Source: Bacillota bacterium
GTDB taxonomy: Bacteria; Bacillota; Clostridia; Oscillospirales; Ruminococcaceae
Length of the DNA: 64,000 bases
Direction of reading: 5' to 3'
NCBI GenBank assembly: GCA_023443315.1
Contig: JAEZVA010000032.1
Coordinates: forward strand, 1-64,000
Shown: piece by piece, positions 42,054 through 51,643 of the stretch
Layout: the number at the start of each line of letters is the position of its first letter
How positions within the stretch are numbered: the stretch's first letter is position 1
Notes under the pieces: model-generated
Seen by the model: only the letters and a program-made list of their open reading frames with translations
Databases searched by the model: none
Told to the model about the DNA's origin: nothing
Translations under genes and position numbers: made by a program

Positions 42054-44426
42054 CTACTGTCCATACACCATCTTGGCAACGGCTACCGCCTCGTTTGCGT
42101 CCTTTGCATAATAATCGGAGCCCATCTTTGCGGCGTATTCCGGCGTAAGAACCGCACCGCCCACACAGATTTTACAGTCGACGCCCTCCTGCTTTAAGAG
42201 TGTGATGGTCTCCTCCATGCTTTTGATGGTGGTAGTCATTAAAGCACTTAGTCCGACAAGCTTTGCACCGCTTTCCTTCGCCGCACGCACCACCGCTTCG
42301 GGGGCAACGTCCCTGCCAAGGTCAATGATTCGATAGCCGTAGTTTTCAAGCACAACCTTGACGATGTTCTTACCGATATCGTGAATATCTCCCTTTACAG
42401 TACAGAGCACCACGGGCATGTCTTTTCTCCGCTCGCCCTTTGGCATGGCTTCGTTTACCAGCTCGAACGCCACCTTGGCAGTCTCTGCCGCCGAGATGAG
42501 CTGCGGCAAAAACAACGTGCCTGCCTCGTACTGGGCTCCTACCTCGTCAAGCGCGGGAATCAGATGGTCACTTACCACCTCAAGCGGGGAACACGCCAGC
42601 AAGAGCGCGCGCGCCTTATCGCGGCACTGGTCTTTTAGCCCCTTTTTAATGTAGTACGCGATGGGCAGCTCTTCGTTGTTCTGGGGTGTCGCTGCTTGGG
42701 GCGCAGTAACCTTTTCGGCAGCGAAACGCTGTACATAACGCTCGCTGTTTCGGTCGATACCAAGCAGCACCTCGGCGGCATATACCACATCCATCATCGA
42801 GCGGATGTTCGGGTTAATAATGGGTAAGCTTAACCCGTTTTGCAGCGCCATGGTTAAAAACGAGCGGTTGACAAGCTCCCGTTCGGGTAAACCGAACGAG
42901 ATATTGGAAACACCCAGTACCGTTTTTACCTTTAGCTCCTCACTCACCAGCTTAACGGCGCGCAGGGTTTCTGCGGCGTTCTCCTGCTGCGCGCTGACGG
43001 TAAGGGTCAGGCAGTCGACATACACATCCTCGCGTGGGATGCCATGCTCCTGTGCGCGTGTAAGAATACGCCGTGCTATCGCAACGCGTTTCTCTGCGGC
43101 ATCCGGGATGCCGTCTTCATCCAATGTCAGCCCGACAACAGCCGCGCCGTATTTTTTAACGACAGGCAGAATGCCTGCAAGCACCTTCTCGTCCCCGTTG
43201 ACCGAGTTCACAATTGCCTTTCCGTTGTATATACGAAGTGCAGCCTCAATGGCGATGGGGTCGGAGGAATCGATCTGAAGCGGCAGGTCGGTAACGCTCT
43301 GGATTGCCTTTACAACAGACACCAGCGTTTCGGGCTCGTTGATGTCGGGGATGCCGACATTGACGTCGAGGATATCCGCGCCTGCATCCGCCTGCTCGAT
43401 AGCCTGACGGAGGATGTAGTCGATGTTTTGGTCAATCAACGCCTGCTTAAACAACTTCTTTCCTGTGGGATTGATGCGCTCGCCAATGACGCGCACGCGG
43501 TCAATCTCCACCATCTTCGAGCCGGAGCACACAGCATAGCGTCGCACAGGCTCTCTTTTAACCGCCTTAAGCCCTTTTACCGCCCGCTTCACCGCCGATA
43601 TATACCGCACATCGGTACCGCAGCATCCGCCGACCATCGTCACCCCAAAGCCGATATACTCTACAATCGTCTGGGCAAACTGCTCCGGCTCCACGGCATA
43701 GTACGAGCTGTCGGGGGATGGCAGCCCTGCGTTGGGCTTTACCACTACGGGAAGATTCGTGTACTTCACGAGCTCCCGCGCAATGGGTAGGATTTCTACT
43801 GGACCAAGGGAACAGTTAATGCCTATGGCATCGGCGCCCAGACCTTCCAACGTCAGCGCCATTGCCCTGTAATCGCAGCCGGTAAATGTGCGCATATTCG
43901 GCTCAAAGCTCATGGTGCAGATAACGGGCAGCGCACAATTTTCTTTTGCAGCAAGTAGCGCCGCCTTGCACTCGTACAGGTCGGTCATCGTTTCGATAAC
44001 GACAAGGTCCGCCCCTGCCGCGGCACCCACCTTGACCTGCTCGGCAAATAGACGGTATGCCTCCTCAAAGCGCATGGGACCCATCGGTTCAATCAGCTCT
44101 CCAATGGGACCGATGTCCAGCGCGACGTACGCGCCATACGCGTCCGCCTCTTTTCTGGCAATCGAAACAGCGGCGGTAATCACCTCAGCAACGCTGTACT
44201 GTGTATCCTTTAGCTTTTTTGCGTTTGCGCCAAAGGTGTTGGTATAGATGATGTCGCTTCCGCTCTCAAGGTATCCGCGGTGCACCGCTTTTATCAGGTC
44301 GGGATGGGTAATGCTGTAGAGGTCCGGGTATTCGCCAAGCTTTAACCCCATCTGCTGCAGCATGGTGCCCATTGCTCCGTCGAGTATTAGGATATCATGT
44401 TTAATGCGCTCTTTGAGTGTCACCAT
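42054..44426 (-). CDS. metH: Cobalamin-dependent methionine synthase, three-domain form
   Basis: 790 residues. Homocysteine-binding barrel (1-300) with Zn ligands Cys in GINCSLGP and GGCCGTD; pterin-binding barrel (about 320-580, RVIGERINPTGKK); cap and B12-binding domains with DIHDIG where His682 is the cobalt ligand. The C-terminal reactivation domain of the E. coli enzyme is missing and is encoded as a separate gene just upstream. It transfers the methyl group of methyl-tetrahydrofolate to homocysteine. The ATG at 44426 has AGGAGGG, inside the end of the activation gene (26-base overlap). Confidence 0.95.
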   Translation of the reverse strand: MVTLKERIKHDILILDGAMGTMLQQMGLKLGEYPDLYSITHPDLIKAVHRGYLESGSDIIYTNTFGANAKKLKDTQYSVAEVITAAVSIARKEADAYGAYVALDIGPIGELIEPMGPMRFEEAYRLFAEQVKVGAAAGADLVVIETMTDLYECKAALLAAKENCALPVICTMSFEPNMRTFTGCDYRAMALTLEGLGADAIGINCSLGPVEILPIARELVKYTNLPVVVKPNAGLPSPDSSYYAVEPEQFAQTIVEYIGFGVTMVGGCCGTDVRYISAVKRAVKGLKAVKREPVRRYAVCSGSKMVEIDRVRVIGERINPTGKKLFKQALIDQNIDYILRQAIEQADAGADILDVNVGIPDINEPETLVSVVKAIQSVTDLPLQIDSSDPIAIEAALRIYNGKAIVNSVNGDEKVLAGILPVVKKYGAAVVGLTLDEDGIPDAAEKRVAIARRILTRAQEHGIPREDVYVDCLTLTVSAQQENAAETLRAVKLVSEELKVKTVLGVSNISFGLPERELVNRSFLTMALQNGLSLPIINPNIRSMMDVVYAAEVLLGIDRNSERYVQRFAAEKVTAPQAATPQNNEELPIAYYIKKGLKDQCRDKARALLLACSPLEVVSDHLIPALDEVGAQYEAGTLFLPQLISAAETAKVAFELVNEAMPKGERRKDMPVVLCTVKGDIHDIGKNIVKVVLENYGYRIIDLGRDVAPEAVVRAAKESGAKLVGLSALMTTTIKSMEETITLLKQEGVDCKICVGGAVLTPEYAAKMGSDYYAKDANEAVAVAKMVYGQ

Positions 44427-45114
44427 CGGTGCCCTCCTGTGCGTAATTACAATTTTCGCGCCCGTTGCATACGTCGCAGCCCTTCTTTTGTGCCTTTTCT
44501 TCACGCGGAACAATTCCCATGATTGCTGTCACGGATTTTTGCGGTGTTAACAGATGCTGCTGGGTTTCATACAAGCCCATCCTCCGCCCGGTATCAAGAA
44601 GCGGCAAAAAAACGCTATGAACCGTAAGGGGTAGGTCTCCATAGCCCGGCGAGAAACGCCATGTCAGCTTTTGGCTCTGCCCGCAAATCTCCTGTTCTGC
44701 TGCCGACTGTATCTGGTCGCACAGATCCTCAATCAACGAGTTTGCGCAGGCGTCTAGAAGAAGCGCGCGCAGCGGCGATACGGTCTGGTACCGGCGGGAG
44801 AGGGTATCAATGCCGACCCCGAGTGTTGCCGCCATCAAAAGGCACTCGTTTGCGTTTTTTAGATGGCGGGCAATTGCCTTGCCTTCTAGCTGTAGCGAGG
44901 TGTCCGTAATCGCAAGCCCGTCCCCGTCGCGGCTTAAAGAAAACTGTGCGCACACAAAACGTGGCACGGCAGCCTGCTCGGTCTCCCGCGCAGCTGTTTC
45001 AATGCCCTCTAGCATCTCTTCATCCGGCATCGCCTTGCGGTAGCCAAGGTAACGGATTGCTTCCTTCATGTTCACCTTAGGGGCAAACACAACGTTTTGC
45101 AATAGCTGTTTCAT
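44401..45114 (-). CDS. Methionine synthase reactivation-domain protein
   Basis: 237 residues of the vitamin B12-dependent methionine synthase activation family, a stand-alone version of the MetH C-terminal AdoMet domain: LMAATLGVGIDTLSRRY, DACANSLIEDLCDQI and RFSPGYGDLPL with the binding loop. A short Cys motif follows (Cys213, Cys216, Cys222; CX2CX5C), seen in clostridial members. It should reductively methylate the cobalamin of MetH. It lies between metF and metH, overlapping metH. Confidence 0.92.
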   Translation of the reverse strand: MKQLLQNVVFAPKVNMKEAIRYLGYRKAMPDEEMLEGIETAARETEQAAVPRFVCAQFSLSRDGDGLAITDTSLQLEGKAIARHLKNANECLLMAATLGVGIDTLSRRYQTVSPLRALLLDACANSLIEDLCDQIQSAAEQEICGQSQKLTWRFSPGYGDLPLTVHSVFLPLLDTGRRMGLYETQQHLLTPQKSVTAIMGIVPREEKAQKKGCDVCNGRENCNYAQEGTDGDTQRAH

Positions 45115-45122
45115 GTTGCTAT

Positions 45123-46001
45123 TTACTCGTTTTCCTTTGCATCGGCAAGAAGCGATGCAATATTTGCGCTAATTTGGCGTGCCATCTCGGGCTGATTCAT
45201 GGTGTAAAGATGGATGCCGTCCACCCCGCTTGCGATAAGGTCGATGATCTGCTCGGTGGCGTAGGCGATGCCTGCGTCCCGCAGCGCCTGCGGGTTGTGC
45301 CCGTAGCGTGCCATGATACGGCTGAACTTGCCCGGCAGCTTTGCACCTGTCATTGACACCATACGCTCGATCTGCCGTGCGTTTGTGACGGGCATAATGC
45401 CCGCCTGCACCGGGACTGAAATCCCCTTTTTGCGGATAAGCTCAAGAAAGCGGTAGAAATCTTCGTTATCAAAAAACAGCTGGCTGTTAAGATGGGTAAT
45501 GCCCATATCCACCTTGTGCTTGAGATGCTCGATATCCTCAGCCAGTGTATCGCAATCAGGATGCCCCTCGGGGTAACACGCCCCCGCAATATCAAAATCG
45601 CAGTGTGAACGGATGAAGCCAACTAGGTCACCCGCATAGCGAAAATCGGTCTGCGGCTGCATGTCGGGCGCACGGTCACCACGCAGTGCAAGCACATTTT
45701 CAATACCGTTTTGCTTAAAGTCGCGCAGCACGTCGAGCACCTGTTGTTTGCTTGAGTTGATGCCCGTAATATGGGCAAGTGGCTCAATACCGTACGTCTG
45801 CTTGATAGACGTGGCAAGCTCGCAGGTTTTATCGCCGCCATCACCACCAGCGCCATAGGTTACGCTGATATAATCGGGTTTTAGGTCGCTCAACGCGGCA
45901 AGGGTCTTATATATTGTCTCGACGGAAGACGTTTTTTTCGGGGGGAACACTTCAAACGAAAACACCAATCGTTTGTTGTCAAACAGCTCGCTAATTCTCA
46001 T
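45123..46001 (-). CDS. metF: Methylenetetrahydrofolate reductase
   Basis: 292 residues, a TIM barrel FAD enzyme. FSFEVFPPKK (N-terminal catalytic Glu), YISVTYGAGG, NVLALRGDRA and QLFFDNEDFYRFL are standard. It makes 5-methyl-THF for the downstream methionine synthase. First gene of metF - activation protein - metH (- PPOX), with a strong promoter. No SAM (S-box) riboswitch is seen in the short leader. Confidence 0.95.
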   Translation of the reverse strand: MRISELFDNKRLVFSFEVFPPKKTSSVETIYKTLAALSDLKPDYISVTYGAGGDGGDKTCELATSIKQTYGIEPLAHITGINSSKQQVLDVLRDFKQNGIENVLALRGDRAPDMQPQTDFRYAGDLVGFIRSHCDFDIAGACYPEGHPDCDTLAEDIEHLKHKVDMGITHLNSQLFFDNEDFYRFLELIRKKGISVPVQAGIMPVTNARQIERMVSMTGAKLPGKFSRIMARYGHNPQALRDAGIAYATEQIIDLIASGVDGIHLYTMNQPEMARQISANIASLLADAKENE

Positions 46002-46043
46002 TGGTATTTTGCTCCTTTAAGTAACCAGAATACATTTTACACT

Positions 46044-46072
46044 ATTATAGTACACCATGTGCACAGATACAA
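46044..46072 (-). promoter_or_regulatory. Promoter of metF operon
   Basis: Minus-strand TTGTAT (46072-46067), 17 bases, TATAAT (46049-46044), about 40 bases before the metF ATG. Confidence 0.65.
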
Positions 46073-46075
46073 CAA

Positions 46076-46103
46076 AATGTTGGTTGCAAACGCCACCAAC
46101 ATT
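46076..46103 (-). terminator. Terminator after dapL
   Basis: AATGTTGGT and ACCAACATT with a 10-base loop; minus strand continues TTGTTGTAT. It separates dapL from metF. Confidence 0.75.
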
Positions 46104-46128
46104 TCGCATCACGATTCTATATAATTAG

Positions 46129-47322
46129 TTATTTCAGCGCAGTCAGGCGTTTTACCGCCTCGACGGTATCTTCTCTGCTGCCAAAGCCGGTAAGGCGAAA
46201 CCATCCCTTGCCGCATTCACCAAAGCCCTCGCCTGGGGTGCCGATGACGTTGCACTCAAACAGCAGCTTGTCAAAGAACTCCCATGACGAAAGATCATCT
46301 GGGCACTTGAGCCAGATATAGGGCGAGTTCTTACCACCGATGCAGTCGATGCCCAGATCATCCAGACCCTTTTTGATAATCGCGACATTCTCAAGATAAA
46401 AGTCAATATTCTTTTCTATCTGCGCTCTGCCCTCGGGGCTGTAAATCGCCTCGGCGCCGCGCTGGGTGATGTAGGAGGTTCCGTTAAACTTGGTGCTCTG
46501 ACGGCGGAACCAAAGCTCGTTTGCGTTCGTCTCGCCGCCCTGCCCTTTGAGCTTTAATGCCTTGGGGACAATGGTATAGCCGCAACGTACGCCGGTAAAG
46601 CCCGCGGTCTTGGAGTAGCTGCGAAACTCAATCGCGACCTCCTTGGCACCCTCAACCTCATAGATGGAGCGCGGGAGTGCGGGGTCCTTGATAAACGACT
46701 CATACGCGCCGTCAAACAATAAAACCGCATTGTGCTTTTTTGCATACTGTACCCACGCGGCAATCTGCTCTTTGTTCATTACAGCGCCCGTAGGGTTGTT
46801 GGGAGAGCACAGGTATACGATATCGTAGCCCTCCTCGGGAGGAACGGGAACAAAGCCCGTCTCCTCGGTGCAGGGCAAAAGCGTTACGCTGCGCCCGCTC
46901 ATCACGTTGGTGTCGATATACACGGGGTAGGCGGGGTCGGCAATCAAGACGGTGTTTTGGGTACACAGAATATCGCCGATGTTGCCGGTATCGCTCTTTG
47001 CGCCGTCGTTTACAAAAATCTCGCTTTTATCAATGGTAACGCCGCGCGCCTTGTAGTCGTGCTGGGCAATCTTTTCAAGCAAAAAACTGTAGCCCTCGTA
47101 CGGGCCGTAGCCGTACAGGGTTTCTTTGCTCGCCATATCGTCTACCGCCTTATGCATGGCCTCTATTACGGCGGGCACTAGCGGCAGGGTGATGTCGCCA
47201 ATTCCAAGGCTGATGACCCTTCTGTCCGGGTTTGCCTCTTTGTACTCTCTGCTGCGCCTTGCCACCTCGGCAAACAGGTACGCACCCTTTAACTGTTCGT
47301 AGTTCGGATTGCTGTAAGCCAT
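46129..47322 (-). CDS. dapL: LL-diaminopimelate aminotransferase
   Basis: 397 residues, class I PLP fold. Start YEQLKGAYLFAEVARR and SLGIGDITLPL are DapL-specific; the PLP Lys lies in SYSKTAGFTG. It converts tetrahydrodipicolinate directly to LL-diaminopimelate, the short lysine route common in Clostridia. Start at ATG 47322 fits the family start; a longer frame exists upstream. It lies 98 bases after dapF in one direction. Confidence 0.94.
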   Translation of the reverse strand: MAYSNPNYEQLKGAYLFAEVARRSREYKEANPDRRVISLGIGDITLPLVPAVIEAMHKAVDDMASKETLYGYGPYEGYSFLLEKIAQHDYKARGVTIDKSEIFVNDGAKSDTGNIGDILCTQNTVLIADPAYPVYIDTNVMSGRSVTLLPCTEETGFVPVPPEEGYDIVYLCSPNNPTGAVMNKEQIAAWVQYAKKHNAVLLFDGAYESFIKDPALPRSIYEVEGAKEVAIEFRSYSKTAGFTGVRCGYTIVPKALKLKGQGGETNANELWFRRQSTKFNGTSYITQRGAEAIYSPEGRAQIEKNIDFYLENVAIIKKGLDDLGIDCIGGKNSPYIWLKCPDDLSSWEFFDKLLFECNVIGTPGEGFGECGKGWFRLTGFGSREDTVEAVKRLTALK

Positions 47323-47419
47323 CTTTTCCCCATCCTCTCCCCACTTTATATCCTGTGGGTTTGTATTCATCCTTTTACGGTTTAACGCGTCAACCGGGCA
47401 ATATGTAGTCATTATTATA

Positions 47420-48286
47420 CTAGAAATAGTATTCCCCGTCAAATACATGTACGGCATTTCCCGACAAAAAAACCTCGCCGCTTTGCTCATCCCAGCGCAC
47501 ACCAAGCTCGCCGCCGCGAAGCACAACGGTTACATCTCTGCCACATCTTCCGTTTAAACACGCCGCCACCGCTGCCGCACATGCTCCTGTACCGCAGGCA
47601 AGGGTTTCCCCGCTACCACGTTCCCACACGCGCATCTTTAGGCGGTCGCCCTTAACCTCGACAAATTCGGTGTTTACGCGTCTCGGAAACAGCTCGTGCC
47701 ACTCGTACAACGGACCGTCCTCCCGTAGATTTAGCGTCTCTACATCGTTTACAAAGAACACCCAGTGCGGGTTTCCCATAGAAAGCGCCGTGGCGCGCAA
47801 CGGCTTGCCGTTTACGAGCACAGGACGGTCGATATAGTCTACGCCATCAGCAGTCATTGGGATGAGCCACGGCTCAAATACCGGCTTGCCCATATTGACG
47901 GTAACGGTATTAGCCTCACCATCCCTTATACTGAGTGTGAGTTGTTTTATGCCCGAAGCGGTTTCGATACTAAGCTGGGTTTTGCTAGTCAGCCCATTGT
48001 CGTAAAGAAATCTTCCCACGCAGCGGATGGCGTTGCCGCACATTGCGCCCTCGCTGCCATCGGCATTATACATAACCATTTTTGCGTCTGCTGTTTGCGA
48101 CGGATAGAGTAACACCAGCCCGTCACCACCGATGCCAAAATGCCGGTCACTGACCTCGCGTGCTGCCGCATGCGGGTCGATTTCAGAAAACACGCCGTAG
48201 TTATACGCCCCTGATAGACCGGAACCCTGCATACAGTTGGCAAAGATGTAGTCGTTCCCCGCGCCGTGCATCTTTGAAAAAAGCAA
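47420..48286 (-). CDS. dapF: Diaminopimelate epimerase
   Basis: About 288 residues. FSKMHGAGNDY, the two catalytic Cys in MCGNAIRC and ACGTGACA, and DGEANTVTVNMG are typical. It turns LL- into meso-diaminopimelate for peptidoglycan and lysine. The start is a TTG at 48286 with GGGTGG six bases upstream; an ATG at 48304 is the alternative. Paired with dapL. Confidence 0.92.
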   Translation of the reverse strand: MLFSKMHGAGNDYIFANCMQGSGLSGAYNYGVFSEIDPHAAAREVSDRHFGIGGDGLVLLYPSQTADAKMVMYNADGSEGAMCGNAIRCVGRFLYDNGLTSKTQLSIETASGIKQLTLSIRDGEANTVTVNMGKPVFEPWLIPMTADGVDYIDRPVLVNGKPLRATALSMGNPHWVFFVNDVETLNLREDGPLYEWHELFPRRVNTEFVEVKGDRLKMRVWERGSGETLACGTGACAAAVAACLNGRCGRDVTVVLRGGELGVRWDEQSGEVFLSGNAVHVFDGEYYF

Positions 48287-48360
48287 AAAACACCACCCTT
48301 TCATCCGTTTTTCATTGCTTTGTTGTACCCCATCATATGAAAAACGCAGAAAAAGTGACA

Positions 48361-48388
48361 AAGCCGCAGGAGATGTATCCTGCGGCTT
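48361..48388 (-). terminator. Terminator after gpsA
   Basis: AAGCCGCAGGA and TCCTGCGGCTT, perfect 11-base arms, 6-base loop; minus strand continues TGTCACTTTTTC. Confidence 0.85.
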
Positions 48389-48410
48389 GTGTAGATTAAG
48401 TTATAATGCT

Positions 48411-49427
48411 CTATTGATCCCTTGCGTACAGCCAAATCTCCTCGCCCTCGTGCTTATGGGGGCGTCCCATCAAATCGGCAAGGGCATCCTTGGCACTCTT
48501 GCCCTCGTACAACACGCGATAAACCTCGTTGACGATGGGCATCTCGACCCCTACACTCTGCGCAAGCCGGTAAGCGCACAGGGCACTGCGGTAGCCTTCC
48601 ACCGTCATACCGATCTCTCGGATGGCTTCCTCCGCCGTTCGACCCTGCCCGATTAAAATTCCGGCACGGCGGTTACGCGAGTGCATGCTCGTGCAGGTTA
48701 CAATCAGATCGCCAATGCCTGAAAGACCCGCAAACGTCTCGGTACGCGCACCAAGACTAACGCCCAAACGCGCCATCTCGGTAATGCCGCGCGTCATAAG
48801 TGCCGCCTTGCTGTTGTCGCCAAGCCCAAGCCCATCAATGATTCCAGCCGCAAGGGCGATGATGTTCTTCAGCGCGCCGCCAAGCTCTACCCCCACGACA
48901 TCGTCGTTGACGTAGATGCGCAGTGCGGGGTTCATTAACGCTTCCTGAACAAACTCTGCGGCTTTATGGTCGACGCTTGCTGCAACCACCGTGGTGGGAA
49001 CGCCGCGCGCCACCTCCTCCGCATGGGAGGGACCAGAAAGCACAACAACCTGATTGTGCGGCAGCTTCTCTTTTAGTATCTCCGACAGGCACTTGAGGCT
49101 TATTTCCTCTAAGCCCTTTCCGACGTTCACAACGACGGTGTGTGGGTCGATCGTATCAGAAAACCGCTCTGCGACCTCGGGAAGCACGCCAGAGGGCACC
49201 GCGAAGATGACAAGGTCGCAGCCCTTTACACAACCAATATCGGTGGTAAGCGCAACCGAATCGGGCAGTCTAATGCCCGGCAGCAGCCGCTGGTTCTCAC
49301 GCTTTTCCGTCAAAAGCTCTATTTCACTATCAAACGCCGACCACAGCGTAACATCGTGCTCGTATTTTGACGTCATTACTGCAAGGGCAATGCCAAAACC
49401 TCCCGCGCCCAGTACGGTTATCTTCAA
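48411..49427 (-). CDS. gpsA: NAD(P)-dependent glycerol-3-phosphate dehydrogenase
   Basis: 338 residues. NAD site ITVLGAGGFGIALA, catalytic Lys in GGALKNIIALAAGIIDGLGLG, and SGPSHAEEVARG. It makes sn-glycerol 3-phosphate from DHAP for phospholipid synthesis and is followed in the usual order by plsY upstream, which uses the product. Opposite direction of flux to the glp operon at 1-4 kb. Confidence 0.95.
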   Translation of the reverse strand: MKITVLGAGGFGIALAVMTSKYEHDVTLWSAFDSEIELLTEKRENQRLLPGIRLPDSVALTTDIGCVKGCDLVIFAVPSGVLPEVAERFSDTIDPHTVVVNVGKGLEEISLKCLSEILKEKLPHNQVVVLSGPSHAEEVARGVPTTVVAASVDHKAAEFVQEALMNPALRIYVNDDVVGVELGGALKNIIALAAGIIDGLGLGDNSKAALMTRGITEMARLGVSLGARTETFAGLSGIGDLIVTCTSMHSRNRRAGILIGQGRTAEEAIREIGMTVEGYRSALCAYRLAQSVGVEMPIVNEVYRVLYEGKSAKDALADLMGRPHKHEGEEIWLYARDQ

Positions 49428-49457
49428 AAGAAACGCCTCCCGTCCGCGCAGTGCGGT

Positions 49458-50099
49458 CTAATCCTTTTTCTTGCGCTCAAACTTCGGCTCGGTGCCGTTT
49501 AGCAAACGCTTTATGTTCGCGCGGTGCATATAGATTAAAATCACCGCGATGCCAGCAGTCAAAATCGTATCCACTGGGTCGGGTCGACCAGATAGCGCAT
49601 TGACCACATAGGTGGTAATGGGGTACGAAATCGCCGCAATAATAGACGCAATCGAAACAATTCGTGTGATAAGAAACAGGATAATAAACAGCGAAATGAC
49701 GATAACAAACACACGCGGGTCGATCATTAACGCAATCCCCGCTGTGGTCAGCACGCCCTTGCCGCCCTTAAAACCGAAGTAAAGGGGGAAGATGTGCCCG
49801 ATGATGACAAACAAGCCCGCAATGCATGCCCCGTACTGCGGCTCAAGGTTTGCAAGGTACGCAAAGATTAGTCTGCCTAGAAAAACCGAAACAACCCCTT
49901 TGGAGAAGTCGCCAACCAGCGTCAAAATACCGGGCAGCTTACCAAAATTGCGAATTACATTGGTAAGACCCGCGTTGCCGCTGCCGTAATCGCGTACATC
50001 CTTTTTAGCGAGCGTACGTGACACGATAACCGCAAAGCTGATGCTGCCAAGAAGATAAGAGATTGCCGCTGTTAAAACGATATACAACACTGTAGACAT
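49458..50099 (-). CDS. plsY: Acyl-phosphate:glycerol-3-phosphate acyltransferase
   Basis: 213 residues, five to seven membrane segments. Conserved GSISFAVIVSR, GSGNAGLTNVIRNFGK and FKGGKGVLTTAG loops. It transfers an acyl group from acyl phosphate to G3P, the first step of phospholipid synthesis. Operon with gpsA. Confidence 0.94.
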   Translation of the reverse strand: MSTVLYIVLTAAISYLLGSISFAVIVSRTLAKKDVRDYGSGNAGLTNVIRNFGKLPGILTLVGDFSKGVVSVFLGRLIFAYLANLEPQYGACIAGLFVIIGHIFPLYFGFKGGKGVLTTAGIALMIDPRVFVIVISLFIILFLITRIVSIASIIAAISYPITTYVVNALSGRPDPVDTILTAGIAVILIYMHRANIKRLLNGTEPKFERKKKD

Positions 50100-50194
50100 A
50101 AACTATCATTCCCTCTCGCTGTAATAATCAAAATGAAACCGGGTTACGTCATAATTACCCCATGTAAATCGTTTTTTGGGTTATCGGTAAGCAT

Positions 50195-51523
50195 TTACCC
50201 CTTACCGTCCCCGCGCTCGCGTACAATCATGCGCACCGGCGTGCCGGTAAGCCCAAAGGTTTCACGAATCTGATTCTCAAGGTAGCGTTGGTAGGAAAAA
50301 TGGAACAGATCTGCGCGGTTTACAAAGCACACAAACGTCGGCGGCTTAGCGCTTGCCTGTGTCATGTAGAATATCTTGAGCCGTTTGCCTTTATCAGACG
50401 GCGGCTGAACCCTTGCGGTTGCGTAGGAAAGCACCTCGTTGAGCTTGCCGGTAGAGATACGCATCGCGTTCTTTTCGTACACCGTGCGAATCATGTCGTA
50501 CAGCTTATCCACCCGCTGCCCGGTTTTGGCAGAGATAAAAATATACGGCACATAGGACATAAAGCTAAAATCGTCGGTGAGATTCTTGGTGTACTCGTCC
50601 ATGGTGCGTCCGTTTTTCTCGACCGCGTCCCATTTATTCACCGCGATGATGCTTGCCTTGCCCTGCTCATGGGCGTAGCCCGCCACCTTGGAGTCCTGCT
50701 CGGTAAAGCCTTCGAGTGCATCTATGACCACCACGCAAACATCCGCGCGGTCTACCGCCATGTAGGAACGCAGCACGCTATATTTTTCGATTGCCTCATC
50801 CACACGCGCCTTGCGGCGGATGCCTGCGGTATCGATAAACACAAAGCGTCCGTTCTCGTTCTCAATAACCGTATCCACCGCGTCACGGGTCGTGCCAGGG
50901 ATATCGGATACGATGACGCGCTCTTGCCCGGCTATACGGTTAATCAGCGACGACTTGCCCACATTGGGCTTGCCGATGACTGCGACCTTAATATATTCCT
51001 CGCTGTAATCGCTGTCGTCAAAATCACCGAGCTTATTAAACACCTCGTCCAATAGGTCACCCGTGCCGTGTCCGTGCACCGAAGATACGGCAAAGGGTTC
51101 GCCCAACCCGAGGTTGTAAAACTCGTAGAAGTCGGCTGGTGGGTTGCCCAATGCGTCACATTTGTTTACGCACAGCACGATGGGTTTGCCGCTTTTCAGC
51201 AGCATAGAAGCTACCTCCGCGTCGGTTGCTGTTACACCCGAGCGCACATCGGTAACTAGAATAATCACATCCGCGCTTTCGATGGCAAGGTTTGCCTGCC
51301 TGCGCATCTGTGACAGGATAACGTCGTCGGTAAACGGCTCGATGCCGCCGGTGTCGGCGAGCATGCAGGTTTTGCCGCGCCATTCAAACTCGGCATAGAT
51401 GCGGTCGCGCGTTACACCGGGAGTATCCTCGACGATGGAAAGGCGCTGACCTATAATCTTGTTAAACAGGGTGGATTTACCCACATTCGGGCGTCCCACC
51501 ACTGCGATAATCGGTTTTGACAT
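50195..51523 (-). CDS. der: Ribosome-assembly GTPase Der (EngA)
   Basis: 442 residues with two GTPase domains: G1 GRPNVGKSTLFN near the start and GKPNVGKSSLIN near 180; G3 DTGG and DTAG; G4 NKCD and NKWD; a C-terminal KH-like domain (SYQRYLENQIRETFGLTGTP). Needed for 50S subunit assembly. Start ATG 51523. Confidence 0.96.
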   Translation of the reverse strand: MSKPIIAVVGRPNVGKSTLFNKIIGQRLSIVEDTPGVTRDRIYAEFEWRGKTCMLADTGGIEPFTDDVILSQMRRQANLAIESADVIILVTDVRSGVTATDAEVASMLLKSGKPIVLCVNKCDALGNPPADFYEFYNLGLGEPFAVSSVHGHGTGDLLDEVFNKLGDFDDSDYSEEYIKVAVIGKPNVGKSSLINRIAGQERVIVSDIPGTTRDAVDTVIENENGRFVFIDTAGIRRKARVDEAIEKYSVLRSYMAVDRADVCVVVIDALEGFTEQDSKVAGYAHEQGKASIIAVNKWDAVEKNGRTMDEYTKNLTDDFSFMSYVPYIFISAKTGQRVDKLYDMIRTVYEKNAMRISTGKLNEVLSYATARVQPPSDKGKRLKIFYMTQASAKPPTFVCFVNRADLFHFSYQRYLENQIRETFGLTGTPVRMIVRERGDGKG

Positions 51524-51643
51524 AATGGGAACTTGTCCTTTCTTCGGGGTCATATGCCCAAAAAAGGGACATAGAACCGGCTGTGAAAATGTACCGAAGC
51601 GCTTATTTGCGGTTCGTTTTTATCTTGGCACAAAACCGAGGTT

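Noticed and set aside
46002..46128. SAM (S-box) riboswitch before metF
   Set aside because: The region is only about 130 bases, filled by a dapL terminator and a promoter; the leader after the promoter is about 35 bases, too short for an S-box.
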